This document shows positions 41,551 through 49,921 of a stretch of DNA of 64,000 nt, piece by piece. Position 1 is the first letter of the stretch. Each line of letters opens with the position of its first letter. Made by a program: the position numbers and the translations under genes. This stretch comes from Niabella drilacis (GTDB taxonomy: Bacteria > Bacteroidota > Bacteroidia > Chitinophagales > Chitinophagaceae). The notes beneath the pieces were generated by a model. The model saw only the letters and a list, made by a program, of their open reading frames with translations, was not told where the DNA came from and searched no databases. The stretch is taken from the NCBI RefSeq assembly GCF_900101395.1, contig NZ_FMZO01000003.1, positions 62,001 to 126,000 of the forward strand, read 5' to 3'.

Positions 41551-42594
41551 TCAGGCCCAGTCAGTTTCCCCGGGCTTTAAATGGGCCACATAGTTTTGAA
41601 GGGCTATTTGGCCCAGCTGTATCATTTGTTGCATTTTATCGGGTTTAAACACCAGTCCCCCGGGCCCGCCCTCCAATGCCGTATCCGGTTGTATGATGTG
41701 TAACTTTACCGGGGACCGGTGTATCAGGTTCTGATAATCCGGATTGGTGCTGTTGAAATAGCGCTCCAATGCCGCATCAGGGATACCGTCTGCTTTCATA
41801 GCGGTTTTTACCTGGTTGATATAGTTGATAAAATGGATATACTGCCGTGGTGCAAACAGGTCATTATCGGCTACATCGGTTATAAAAACGGAAACCGTTT
41901 GCAGCAGGATCGCCAGGAGGCCTTTATAGGTTGTTGGGTCGGGTGCATTCTGCCGGGGGGAAAGCAGTATGGTGAATAGCTCCTGGGCGCCGGCTTCCAG
42001 TGCAATGCCAACACCGACGTATTCGCGGGTTCCGCCATCCACATACTGAAACCCCGGGTTTATGGCACCAGGAAGATCGATGTTGATCCGCACGGGAGGC
42101 ATAAATACCGGCTGACTGGCAGAAGCCATGACTGCCCGGCGGAACTGTTCTGCACTTTTTATTTTTTCAACCCGGTAATATGTTCCGGCGGCCGGTGCGG
42201 GATCGGTAGTATACACCACCAATTCCTGGCTTTGCAGGCAGGTGGTGGTAAGGTATACCTTAGCGGTGGATGCAAGCAGCTGGTTGTAAAAGTCATCGGT
42301 GTAAATCTGCCGTACCCTGGAACCAAGGCCATTGGCCGTGTTGAGGGAGTTGCCGTTCCAGATGCTGGCACCCAGGTCTTGTGCTTCCAGGAGATCTTCG
42401 GTTGTAACACTGGTATATAGTGCTTCCAGCACGTCCAGCCGCTTCAGGGCTGCAAGGGGTGCAATCAAGGCTCCGGTACTGGTGCCGATAACGGTGTCAA
42501 AGCTGAGCCGGTAGGTTGTTTCCAGGTCTTTTATAACACCTACGGCAAATGCACCTTTAGAGCCGCCGCCGCTTATTATGAGTGCTCTTTTCAT
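41551..42594 (-). CDS. Patatin-like phospholipase (RssA-like)
   Basis: 347 aa. Oxyanion loop ISGGGSKGAFAVGVI at 8-22, nucleophile elbow GTSTG near residue 38, and YVDGGTREYVGVGIALEAGA with the catalytic Asp near 182. There is no signal peptide or membrane helix, so it is cytosolic or peripheral, unlike the first patatin of the window. It probably cleaves acyl esters of lipids. A small secreted beta-rich protein gene (43142-42603) lies directly upstream on the same strand with 8 nt between stop and start, so the two are probably one transcription unit. Confidence 0.9.
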   Translation of the reverse strand: MKRALIISGGGSKGAFAVGVIKDLETTYRLSFDTVIGTSTGALIAPLAALKRLDVLEALYTSVTTEDLLEAQDLGASIWNGNSLNTANGLGSRVRQIYTDDFYNQLLASTAKVYLTTTCLQSQELVVYTTDPAPAAGTYYRVEKIKSAEQFRRAVMASASQPVFMPPVRINIDLPGAINPGFQYVDGGTREYVGVGIALEAGAQELFTILLSPRQNAPDPTTYKGLLAILLQTVSVFITDVADNDLFAPRQYIHFINYINQVKTAMKADGIPDAALERYFNSTNPDYQNLIHRSPVKLHIIQPDTALEGGPGGLVFKPDKMQQMIQLGQIALQNYVAHLKPGETDWA

Positions 42595-42602
42595 GGCTGG
42601 TT

Positions 42603-43142
42603 CTATTCAAACTGCGGTTTGATCTTTTTTGTTTTATTAAACTGGTACGCAATAAAGGATTGGAACCACCATTGGTTCAGGTGATAATCCCGTTGTGCGG
42701 TGAGGCCCAGCTGGATCTTTTGCAAGAGCTCCAGTCCGATGCCGCCACCGGCCATCTGCTGCTTATGTGTGCCCCAGTTGGCTTCGGCCAGTAATTGCAA
42801 ATTGCCAAAAGCCAGGGCCATTGGTTTGCTGGTTCGGAAATCTGCCAGTTTTAATGCCATTGCAGGACCCAACAGTCCTGAAGTTTTTTTATTGTTGTAT
42901 ACAAAACCAGCATTGACCCCAAGCCGTAACCGGTTTGCAATAACCGTTACCTGCGGGTTTAAAGCCAATCCGCCGCTGTACAGGTCCGGAGTCTCCGCCC
43001 CGAAACCGGTAGTGAACCCATTGTTGAGCTTAAGTAGTAAAATGCCGCCCTTTGTGAACTCGGTGACCTGCTTTTTCTGCGCTTCAGCTGGGGAAGAAAG
43101 CAACAGCAGTACAAGAGCGAGCACCCTGGTCTTTATAGGCAT
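42603..43142 (-). CDS. Secreted, beta-strand-rich protein of unknown function
   Basis: 179 aa from the ATG at 43142 (MPIKTRVLALVLLLLSSPAEAQ, a good signal peptide). An alternative ATG nine codons upstream would put charged residues before it and overlap a TAACTTTA near-promoter string. The mature part alternates hydrophobic and polar residues with many glycines (GGILLLKLNNGFTTGFGAET, GVNAGFVYNNKKTSGL) and ends in an aromatic segment (WWFQSFIAYQFNKTKKIKPQFE). This is the pattern of a small outer-membrane beta-barrel, but I cannot assign a family. Coupled to the patatin gene. Confidence 0.7.
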   Translation of the reverse strand: MPIKTRVLALVLLLLSSPAEAQKKQVTEFTKGGILLLKLNNGFTTGFGAETPDLYSGGLALNPQVTVIANRLRLGVNAGFVYNNKKTSGLLGPAMALKLADFRTSKPMALAFGNLQLLAEANWGTHKQQMAGGGIGLELLQKIQLGLTAQRDYHLNQWWFQSFIAYQFNKTKKIKPQFE

Positions 43143-43240
43143 CGGAAAAGTTTCCTTAAAGTTACGCATTTGCAGGGCGAAAGGGTACCGCCAATTTGGG
43201 GGAGGGGCTTAAAGCCGCTGCTATTGCTGATTGCCCCGTT

Positions 43241-45424
43241 TTATAGGGAAACCGCTTTTTCAGATTGTTTTGCCTTGTTAGCCCAATAGGTGAAATGATT
43301 GATCAATACCCGCAGTTCATGGAACTCAAAAACGGGAAGGGCGCTTTTGGCCGCTGTAACGGAGGGCCATTTGCCCGGTTCAAAGGCCTTGTTAAATACC
43401 TGGAGCTGCTCTTCAGAAAAGAGGGCGCTGATGTCCAGTATCCCCACCTGGGCAACCCGCGCAAAGTGCCCATAGATAGTGCTGATGGCAAGGTTCCGCT
43501 CCGCTGCAATTTCATCTGGCGTCTTTCCCTCTTCCAGCAGGTTATAGGTAACCAGGTGCGAGGGCTGGTCCTTTTCCTTTACATGCACTTCGATGTTTTT
43601 TTCTCCGGCCAGCAATTGTTGATCAAGAAACCGGGCATTGGCAAGCCCCAGCAGGTAAGCCTCCAGCTCGTTCATAAAGGCTTCCACCGTTCGGACATAG
43701 CTTTTGAGGCCTTTTTGTTTACGGACGCTGTCATAATGCGCTTTTACCGGCATAAGAACCCGTTCCTGCACCTGGTCAAAAAAATAGTTGACCGCTCCTG
43801 CTCCTTTTTCAGAGATCAGGGCCCAGGTGCCGGGCTCCGGATCGCGCATTTTCCGTTGTACAAAGCTTTCAAATTTGATAAAAGTGTCTTCGAGCTTCCG
43901 GCTGTTTTCCTGTACCTGTTCCGACAGGCCGGCAAATACTGCGGCATCGCCGGGTTCCTTCTCCCTGCCGGCCTGTATCCAGTTTTCCATAACGGTTAAA
44001 AAGGGAGCACAGCTAAGGGTACGCAGCAGTTTGCTAACGGCAAAAGCATGCTTCTCCGTTTCGTAGATCAATTCCATTTTTTCAGAGGCATTGGTAGCCT
44101 CATGAAAATCGGAGATCCGGGTATCCCTGAAAATATTGGAGGCCCTGATCGGTGATTTCAGAACGATGCCATCCAGCGTCCGGCACCGGCTTAGTGCTAC
44201 ATATACCTGCCCGGAAGTAAAAGAAGCGCCGGCGTCGATGATTACCCGGTCAAAGGTGAGCCCCTGGCTTTTATGAATGGTAACGGCCCAGGCCAGCCGG
44301 AAGGGGTACTGCTCATAGCTGCCGATGACGTCCTCCTTGATCTCTTTTTTGTCGTCGAGATAATATTTTTTATTTTCCCAGATCTCGCGCTCCACTGCCA
44401 GCTCTGTTTCTGCGCCTTCGGGAAGCACGATAATCCTGTCGTCTTCTGCCCGCAGCACCTTAGCCAGCCGTCCGTTGTAATACTTTTTGGATTCGGACGC
44501 ATCATTACGGATGAACATCACCTGGGCCTCCGGTTTTAATACCAGGTTCGGATCATTGGGATAAAGCTGCTCTTTAAAGTCGCCGGTAATGATGGCGGGA
44601 CAGGAAATACCCTTTCCGGGTAAGGCTTCCAGCCGCCGGGTATTGATACCGTCTGCCATATAGTTATGTGAAACCAGGTATACATACCGGTCTTTGGGCT
44701 CAAAGCCGGGCTGGTACCGGGTGTTCAATAATTGAAAATCGATTCCATTGGTTTCACCCTCACGGATGGCGTTAAGCAATGCAATAAATACGGGGTCGCT
44801 TTGCCGGAAAACGGTGGTGAGTTCTATGGTGACAAACGGAGTGCTTTTCAGCGCTTTTGATTCGAAGAAATAGGGAGCGGTATAAAAAGCTGCAAGCAGT
44901 TTTTCAGATGCTGCCTTTACCACCGGTGGCAGCTGGTACAGGTCGCCGATCAGCAGCAGCTGAACACCGCCGAATGCCAGGGCGGAGCGCCTTGCGGTTT
45001 TAAGTGCGAGGTCGATCATATCGAGCACATCTGCCCGGAGCATGGACACCTCATCAATGATCAGGATCTCCAGCGCTCTTAACAACTCCAGCTTTTCTTT
45101 CCGGTATTTAAAATGGGGCAGCAGTTGTGGAATATTGATCGCTTCATTCCGGTCTACAGGATCTGTTGTGGGCATAAATGAAGTAAGCGGAAGCCCAAAC
45201 ATCGAGTGGATGGTAACCCCGCCTGCATTGATGGCTGCAATACCTGTAGGAGCTACCACAATGCAGTTTTTGATAGTTCTGCGGATAAAATCGTTCAGGA
45301 ATGTTGTTTTTCCGGTGCCTGCCTTACCGGTCAGGAAAACGTTCCGCTGGGTGAACTCTATGATATTGTATATTTTTTCAGACAATGCAATGCGGCTTTT
45401 GGTATTTTCAGATAGGTAATGCAA
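43241..45424 (-). CDS. Pif1/RecD-like superfamily 1 helicase with C-terminal HTH
   Basis: Up to 727 aa. Walker A FLTGKAGTGKTTFLNDF (about 31-47), Walker B LEILIIDEVSMLRADVLDMI near 110, and the C-terminal helicase motifs AVTIHKSQGLTFDRVIIDAG and GQVYVALSRCRTLDG near 385-420 identify a Pif1/Dda-type 5'-3' DNA helicase. Residues 620-690 hold a HTH-like module (EEGKTPDEIAAERNLAISTI) seen at the C-terminus of many Bacteroidota helicases. The start is uncertain: the frame opens with TTG at 45424, inside a -7 box. A second TTG, codon 14 (45385), would begin LSEKIYNIIEFTQRNVFLTG, which matches where homologues usually start. There is no ATG before Walker A. Confidence 0.88.
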   Translation of the reverse strand: MHYLSENTKSRIALSEKIYNIIEFTQRNVFLTGKAGTGKTTFLNDFIRRTIKNCIVVAPTGIAAINAGGVTIHSMFGLPLTSFMPTTDPVDRNEAINIPQLLPHFKYRKEKLELLRALEILIIDEVSMLRADVLDMIDLALKTARRSALAFGGVQLLLIGDLYQLPPVVKAASEKLLAAFYTAPYFFESKALKSTPFVTIELTTVFRQSDPVFIALLNAIREGETNGIDFQLLNTRYQPGFEPKDRYVYLVSHNYMADGINTRRLEALPGKGISCPAIITGDFKEQLYPNDPNLVLKPEAQVMFIRNDASESKKYYNGRLAKVLRAEDDRIIVLPEGAETELAVEREIWENKKYYLDDKKEIKEDVIGSYEQYPFRLAWAVTIHKSQGLTFDRVIIDAGASFTSGQVYVALSRCRTLDGIVLKSPIRASNIFRDTRISDFHEATNASEKMELIYETEKHAFAVSKLLRTLSCAPFLTVMENWIQAGREKEPGDAAVFAGLSEQVQENSRKLEDTFIKFESFVQRKMRDPEPGTWALISEKGAGAVNYFFDQVQERVLMPVKAHYDSVRKQKGLKSYVRTVEAFMNELEAYLLGLANARFLDQQLLAGEKNIEVHVKEKDQPSHLVTYNLLEEGKTPDEIAAERNLAISTIYGHFARVAQVGILDISALFSEEQLQVFNKAFEPGKWPSVTAAKSALPVFEFHELRVLINHFTYWANKAKQSEKAVSL

Positions 45425-45429
45425 AGATA
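45422..45429 (-). promoter_or_regulatory. -7 box TATCTTTG at the helicase start
   Basis: An exact TAnnTTTG match on the minus strand. It overlaps the first possible start codon (TTG 45424), which supports initiation at the later TTG at 45385. Confidence 0.55.
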
Positions 45430-45459
45430 GCAGTTAATTTTTAATCTATACCTATTCCG

Positions 45460-45722
45460 GTGTATTCCCCAGGGCAAACGCATCTAATTTCAGCATTGTT
45501 CAGCTCCGGAGGAGCAGCGTGTTTATAGTAATCTGCTGTTTTATCAACCCGGCTCCTGTAGGAGCCGCGTGTTTGTTGGGCCCGAAATTTTACGCGGCTC
45601 CTACAGGAGCCGGCTTTTCTCTTTAATACCTTGCTATAAACACGCGGCACTTACAGTGCCTGAAAATGCGCCTGGTGTGCTCTTTTTACCCAATTTAGAT
45701 GCGTTTGCCCTATGTATTCCCC
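45460..45722. mobile_element. MITE-like element with terminal inverted repeats and target duplication
   Basis: AGGGCAAACGCATCTAA (45471-45487) and its exact reverse complement (45695-45711) are 17-bp terminal inverted repeats of a 241-bp element. TGTATTCCCC flanks both ends (45461-45470 and 45713-45722), with one further base differing between the copies, as a 10-11 bp target site duplication. Inside are nested palindromes: CGTGTTTATAG/CTATAAACACG (45518-45528, 45634-45644) and a 22-bp perfect inverted pair built on GGCTCCTGTAGGAGCC (45549-45570, 45592-45613). No transposase is encoded. The duplication length recalls IS4-type elements, but the family is not established. Confidence 0.8.
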
Positions 45723-45859
45723 ATCCACACGGTTGATCAATATCCTAAGACCGCAGGTGAGACGTTCTGCTTTTTATCCAACCGGGAATGAACCTGCCCT
45801 GCAGGCCCGTTAACGTACTATTTCGTATCTTTTTCCAGCACCTGTTAAAACATCAACCT

Positions 45860-46129
45860 ATGAATATACGATTAAATGGAGCACCGGGAACATTGCTTTA
45901 TGATCCATCGGAGATGGACCGATACCCGATAAAGAAGAAAGAGGAAATGGTGGAGGGTGCAATTTGCGACCTCCAGTTTTTTGAGCGGGGATATATGGGG
46001 AACGCAGATGGTACCAGGCAGCCCTTCAAAAACAGCAGGATTGCTGAGATAAGCAGCAGCGTATCCAGGAAAGGAAATGTTAAACCATTTTTTCATATAT
46101 GGAGATTTCATTGTTTTGCAGGAACGTGA
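45860..46129 (+). CDS. Possible small hypothetical protein (89 aa)
   Basis: An ORF beginning MNIRLNGAPGTLLYDPSEMD just downstream of the MITE-like element. There is no signal peptide, no domain I recognise and no -7 box. It overlaps the 5' flank of the next gene, whose ATG is at 46179. It could be a real small gene, a remnant cut short by the nearby insertion, or chance. The C-terminal part (NVKPFFHIWRFHCFAGT) looks non-conserved. It is listed only because it fills an otherwise empty stretch. Confidence 0.25.
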   Translation: MNIRLNGAPGTLLYDPSEMDRYPIKKKEEMVEGAICDLQFFERGYMGNADGTRQPFKNSRIAEISSSVSRKGNVKPFFHIWRFHCFAGT

Positions 46130-46178
46130 AGTTTTGCGGAGCAAAACCAGTTGTTTTAACCGTCTTCAAACATTGGGA

Positions 46179-47012
46179 ATGATCAGGAATTTTTTTTTCT
46201 CAGGCTTTTTGTTTTTCTGTATAACGGCAGTAGCGCAAGCCCGCCAGGTTCAGGGAGCAATATCCGGAACAGTGTTTTCAGAATATGGCGAAAAACTGGT
46301 TTATGTGAACGTAGGCATAAGAAATAAAAACACAGATGGTCTTTCCGGTAAGGACGGTTATTTCCGGCTGGTGCTGGACCCTGCCTGTTTTAAGGATACC
46401 CTTTGTATTTCCTATGCCGGCTATGAGGACCAGCTGTTGCCTATTGATTCATTGCTGCGGGATAGGATGCCGCTGAAAATTATTCTGCGGCAAAAAACAT
46501 TGCCGGAGGTCAAGATCAGTTATGCGCCTGAAAGAACAATTAAGAAGCTGGGCGTTACGGTCCGCAGCCCTTTTGTATATGGTACTGTTAAGGGGGGGCA
46601 TGTGGAAATGGCACAATACATCAATCTGAAGCGGCCGGGCAAATTGTTGAACCTGACCTTCTTCCTGTATGGAAGTAAAAAGGCCCGGGATACCCTTACC
46701 ATCCGGATCAATGTTTATGCGGTACATAACGGAGCTCCCGGAAGCAGGATCATCGATAAAACAGTTATACGGCGGGTTCCTATAAGTACCGGGCGGATCA
46801 CGCTTCCGCTTAAAGAGGAACACCTCTATTATACGATGCCCGTCTTTATTGGTGTGGAACTGATCCCGGATGATCAACGGTCAAGTGAAGATCACCTGTA
46901 TGCATATGGCGCAAGAACCGGTGGAAAAGCGTTTACACGGACCGCCGGTTTAGGACCCTGGGAAATTACCCGGGGGGTAACCCCTACTTTGTATGTGGAA
47001 GTGCAGCAATAA
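46179..47012 (+). CDS. Carboxypeptidase-regulatory-like domain protein, secreted
   Basis: 277 aa from the ATG at 46179 (MIRNFFFSGFLFFCITAVAQ, a signal peptide; upstream in-frame codons are rejected because they would bury it). Residues 24-110 form a CarboxypepD_reg-like beta domain (GAISGTVFSEYGEKLVYVNV, LSGKDGYFRLVLD, DTLCISYAGYEDQLLPIDSL), the domain found at the N-terminus of SusC-like transporters. The remaining 160 residues are beta-rich (DTLTIRINVYAVHNGAPGSR, YTMPVFIGVELIPDDQRSSE) and match a module often found in Bacteroidota cell-surface proteins. It probably sits in the outer envelope; function unknown. The AI-2E-type permease gene follows after 37 bp. Confidence 0.82.
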   Translation: MIRNFFFSGFLFFCITAVAQARQVQGAISGTVFSEYGEKLVYVNVGIRNKNTDGLSGKDGYFRLVLDPACFKDTLCISYAGYEDQLLPIDSLLRDRMPLKIILRQKTLPEVKISYAPERTIKKLGVTVRSPFVYGTVKGGHVEMAQYINLKRPGKLLNLTFFLYGSKKARDTLTIRINVYAVHNGAPGSRIIDKTVIRRVPISTGRITLPLKEEHLYYTMPVFIGVELIPDDQRSSEDHLYAYGARTGGKAFTRTAGLGPWEITRGVTPTLYVEVQQ

Positions 47013-47049
47013 TAAAAATAGGCTATTTTTATGGGCATAAAATCATAAA

Positions 47050-48123
47050 ATGAGCTACAGGAAAATTGATAACAATATACTCCGGCAGATCGTACTGATA
47101 TTGCTGATCGGGCTTCTTGGCTTTATGATCTTTTTTAATCTCCGGTATTTTACCCCGGGCGCCCTGGGGGCGATCACGCTTTACATACTTTTCCGCAAGA
47201 CCTTTTTCAGACTGACTGAACAGCAGAAGTGGAGAAAATCACTGGCCAGTTTTTTTTTAATGTTCACTACGCTGGTGATTATCGCTTTGCCCTTATGGCT
47301 GATCATTGAGGTAATGATTCCACGGATCAGTAGCCTCCTGGCAAACCGGCAGGTGATCATTGAGAAATTCAATGCCGTAAAAACATTTATTGCCAGCAAG
47401 CCGGTATTGAACCGGATCAATCTTTCTGATGAGTCGCTTTTACGTGCATTGGGAAAAGTGACCGCTTATTTTCCGGGCATTCTTAACTCCGTTGCCGAAA
47501 TTTTTGTAAATATTTTTACAGCATTATTCATCCTCTATTTTATGCAGGTGAACGCCCGGGGCATGGAAAAGCGGATCCGCCTTTTTATCCCGTTCAGCGA
47601 TGATAATACACAAACGCTGTGGGAAGAAACAAAAATGATGGTGCGCTCCAATGCGCTGGGGATCCCGATCCTGGCTTTGTGCCAGGGGCTTGTGGCCATA
47701 CTGGGCTACTGGATCTTTGGCGTGGATAATTTTGTAATGTGGGGGTTGATAACCGGGGCCGCATCCATGGTTCCGGCTGTAGGCACGATGCTCGTATGGG
47801 TGCCCATTTGTGTGGTGGTATTTGCTACGGGGAGCGTTGGTAATGGTATTGGTCTTACCTTATATTGCCTTCTTGTAGTGGGAGGTATCGATAATGTACT
47901 GAGGTTTACGATCCTGAAAAAAATAGGTGATATCCACCCGTTGATCACGGTATTTGGTGTATTGCTGGGCCTGAAACTGTTTGGCATTATGGGCCTGATC
48001 TTTGGTCCGCTGTTTATGTCGTATTTTTTATTGCTGATACAGGTATACCGTATTGAGTTTGGCAGAAAAAGTGATCTTGTTGTGCCGGACACCGGGGCGA
48101 CTGATGAGGTCAGAAAAAAATGA
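47050..48123 (+). CDS. AI-2E family (PerM-like) membrane transporter
   Basis: 357 aa with about 8 membrane helices in the PerM/YdiK order: an N-terminal pair (IVLILLIGLLGFMIFFNLRY, then ALGAITLYILF), a central cytoplasmic helix region (about 85-150), and the conserved C-terminal half with ALGIPILALCQGLVAILGYW, FVMWGLITGAASMVPAVGTM and HPLITVFGVLLGLKLFGIMG. Some family members export AI-2 or cations; most have no defined substrate. The stop overlaps nothing, and the S41 peptidase ATG lies 11 nt downstream, so the two are probably one operon. Confidence 0.9.
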   Translation: MSYRKIDNNILRQIVLILLIGLLGFMIFFNLRYFTPGALGAITLYILFRKTFFRLTEQQKWRKSLASFFLMFTTLVIIALPLWLIIEVMIPRISSLLANRQVIIEKFNAVKTFIASKPVLNRINLSDESLLRALGKVTAYFPGILNSVAEIFVNIFTALFILYFMQVNARGMEKRIRLFIPFSDDNTQTLWEETKMMVRSNALGIPILALCQGLVAILGYWIFGVDNFVMWGLITGAASMVPAVGTMLVWVPICVVVFATGSVGNGIGLTLYCLLVVGGIDNVLRFTILKKIGDIHPLITVFGVLLGLKLFGIMGLIFGPLFMSYFLLLIQVYRIEFGRKSDLVVPDTGATDEVRKK

Positions 48124-48133
48124 GTGCTCTTGT

Positions 48134-49564
48134 ATGAAATTATTATTACTGGCTGCGGGCTTCCTGTTGATCGGCGTTCCTGCTGAGGCACAATATCTTT
48201 ATGGAAGGGTAGAGCAAAAGTATGCCCCCGGGGCGGTCAAAAAGGATATAGCTCAGTTATATGCAGATCTGAAGAAATACCATCTCAACCTTACCCGTTT
48301 TGTCACAGCCGGGGAGTTGAAACGAGCTTTTGACAGCCTTCAGAATAGTGTTACCGATTCATTAACCGCCGGGCAGGTACATTACCGCTTACTTCCTTTA
48401 CTGAGCAGGATCGGCGACGGGCATCTGGCACTTAACTATTTTGATCCGGATAAAATTACAGAAGCGGACAAGGGTAAATACACTGCAGACTACGATTCTC
48501 CGTTTAACCAGCTGCGGCTGAAATTTATCGGGAGGAGGATTTTTGTAAAGGATCACTTTGCGGAAAGAGAAAGAATCCCTGCAGGTGCTGAAATAATCGC
48601 TATCAATGGCATCGGATCAGGGGATGTCATCGACCGGGCGCTTCGGTATACTTTTTCAGACGGATACAATACCACTTTCAAATATTTTTTTCTGAATTAT
48701 GAACCCCTGGATGGACTGTGGACCAATGTTTTCCGTGTTTGCAAAACACTTCATATGGTGTATAGGAGCGGCAGCACAACGGACAGTGTTACCATACAGG
48801 GTAAGCAGAAGACCCCGGCACGCCAGGCTCCGGATCGTACTATTGCGGGCAAACAGCCTTTTCTTGATTTTAAGAGGATTGATACCGGTACAGCATATCT
48901 CAAGATAAATACATTTAAACCGGCATGGGATTCAACCGACAGGCAAACGTTTGCAAAACTCTCTAAAGAGTTGGGGCAGGCCCGCCACCTGATCCTGGAT
49001 CTGAGAGGCAACACCGGCGGAGAAATGGGATTAATGCTAATGATGCTGAGAGGAATGATCACCCGGCCAATACAACCTATAAAATTTCCGGCGGAGCTTA
49101 CAAAAGGGGTGTTGCTACCCCCGGCCGATACAGCGAAGAAGAGCCAGCTCCGGTATGTAAAAGAATATAATCTTCAGGGGTGGGGAAACCTGGTCCCGTT
49201 TAACGGGGCGTATAAGAATCCGCTTTACGTGCTTGTAAATGGCGGCACATTCTCTGCCGCTGCTATTATGGCTTATGCATTGGCCATTGATAAGCGGGCT
49301 GTACTTATCGGGGAAGAGACGGGCGGCGGCAGAAATACCATTACTGCCGGTATTATGTATAATAACAGGATGAAGCATACAGACATTTCCTATGCTTTTG
49401 GGCTGGTGCCTTTTAATGCTACCTATCCCTCTGCAGAAACCGGCCATGGCGTACAGCCCGATATAAAGATCAGCTACACGATGGACGATTATCTGGGCAA
49501 CCGCGACCTGGAAATGGAACGGGCGTTGAAGCTGATTGAAGCAGATAAGCGTGGTGGGAAGTAA
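48134..49564 (+). CDS. Secreted S41 family peptidase
   Basis: 476 aa from the ATG at 48134 (MKLLLLAAGFLLIGVPAEAQ; a longer frame from 48053 overlaps the preceding gene and is rejected). The C-terminal processing-peptidase fold shows LILDLRGNTGGEMGLMLMML near residue 290 and VNGGTFSAAAIMAYALA with the nucleophile Ser374, followed by LIGEETGGGRNT. There is no clear PDZ domain; the central LRLKFIGRRIFVKDHFAERE region may be a degenerate one. S41 enzymes of this type cleave periplasmic or exported proteins. Start codon 11 nt after the permease stop. Confidence 0.9.
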   Translation: MKLLLLAAGFLLIGVPAEAQYLYGRVEQKYAPGAVKKDIAQLYADLKKYHLNLTRFVTAGELKRAFDSLQNSVTDSLTAGQVHYRLLPLLSRIGDGHLALNYFDPDKITEADKGKYTADYDSPFNQLRLKFIGRRIFVKDHFAERERIPAGAEIIAINGIGSGDVIDRALRYTFSDGYNTTFKYFFLNYEPLDGLWTNVFRVCKTLHMVYRSGSTTDSVTIQGKQKTPARQAPDRTIAGKQPFLDFKRIDTGTAYLKINTFKPAWDSTDRQTFAKLSKELGQARHLILDLRGNTGGEMGLMLMMLRGMITRPIQPIKFPAELTKGVLLPPADTAKKSQLRYVKEYNLQGWGNLVPFNGAYKNPLYVLVNGGTFSAAAIMAYALAIDKRAVLIGEETGGGRNTITAGIMYNNRMKHTDISYAFGLVPFNATYPSAETGHGVQPDIKISYTMDDYLGNRDLEMERALKLIEADKRGGK

Positions 49565-49921
49565 TTTGAAAATGAGGATTCAACAGTTAGGTGCGGCGCG
49601 CCGCAAATCATTGTAACAGGAGCCTGCTCTTGGCCGCAACGCGGCGGGGATATATTGGGAAAGCTTATGTTACCGGTGCGCTGCACCTCCATTCCATCTT
49701 ATGTTCGTTGCTAATAAGCGCAACGCTGCGCTGCAGCTTTTGCCTTTGACCACTAAATGCCTAAAATCAACCTGACGCGCATGCGAATGTTCGGGATTCG
49801 GGAGAACACCAAACACGCACAGGGCAGGGCTCTAATGTTAAACCTCAAACAAAAGAGTGATCTGTGAGAAGTAAAATACGGATCAAACGTTAAACATTGA
49901 ACCTCAAACCTGGAACAAAAA
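49565..49921. other. Structured intergenic stretch with four GC-rich hairpins
   Basis: 357 bp without an ORF. Hairpins follow one another: TGCGGCGCGCCGCA (49592-49605, perfect palindrome), GCCGC-AAC-GCGGC (49633-49645), GGTGC-GCT-GCACC (49675-49687) and GCGCA-ACGC-TGCGC (49718-49731). The last 40 bp hold the second copy of the AACGTTAAAC repeat (49886-49909). Confidence 0.55.

Noticed and set aside
45425-45859. CRISPR array
   Set aside because: The repeats here are inverted and nested, with terminal repeats and a target duplication. There are no direct repeats with regular spacers and no cas gene in the window.
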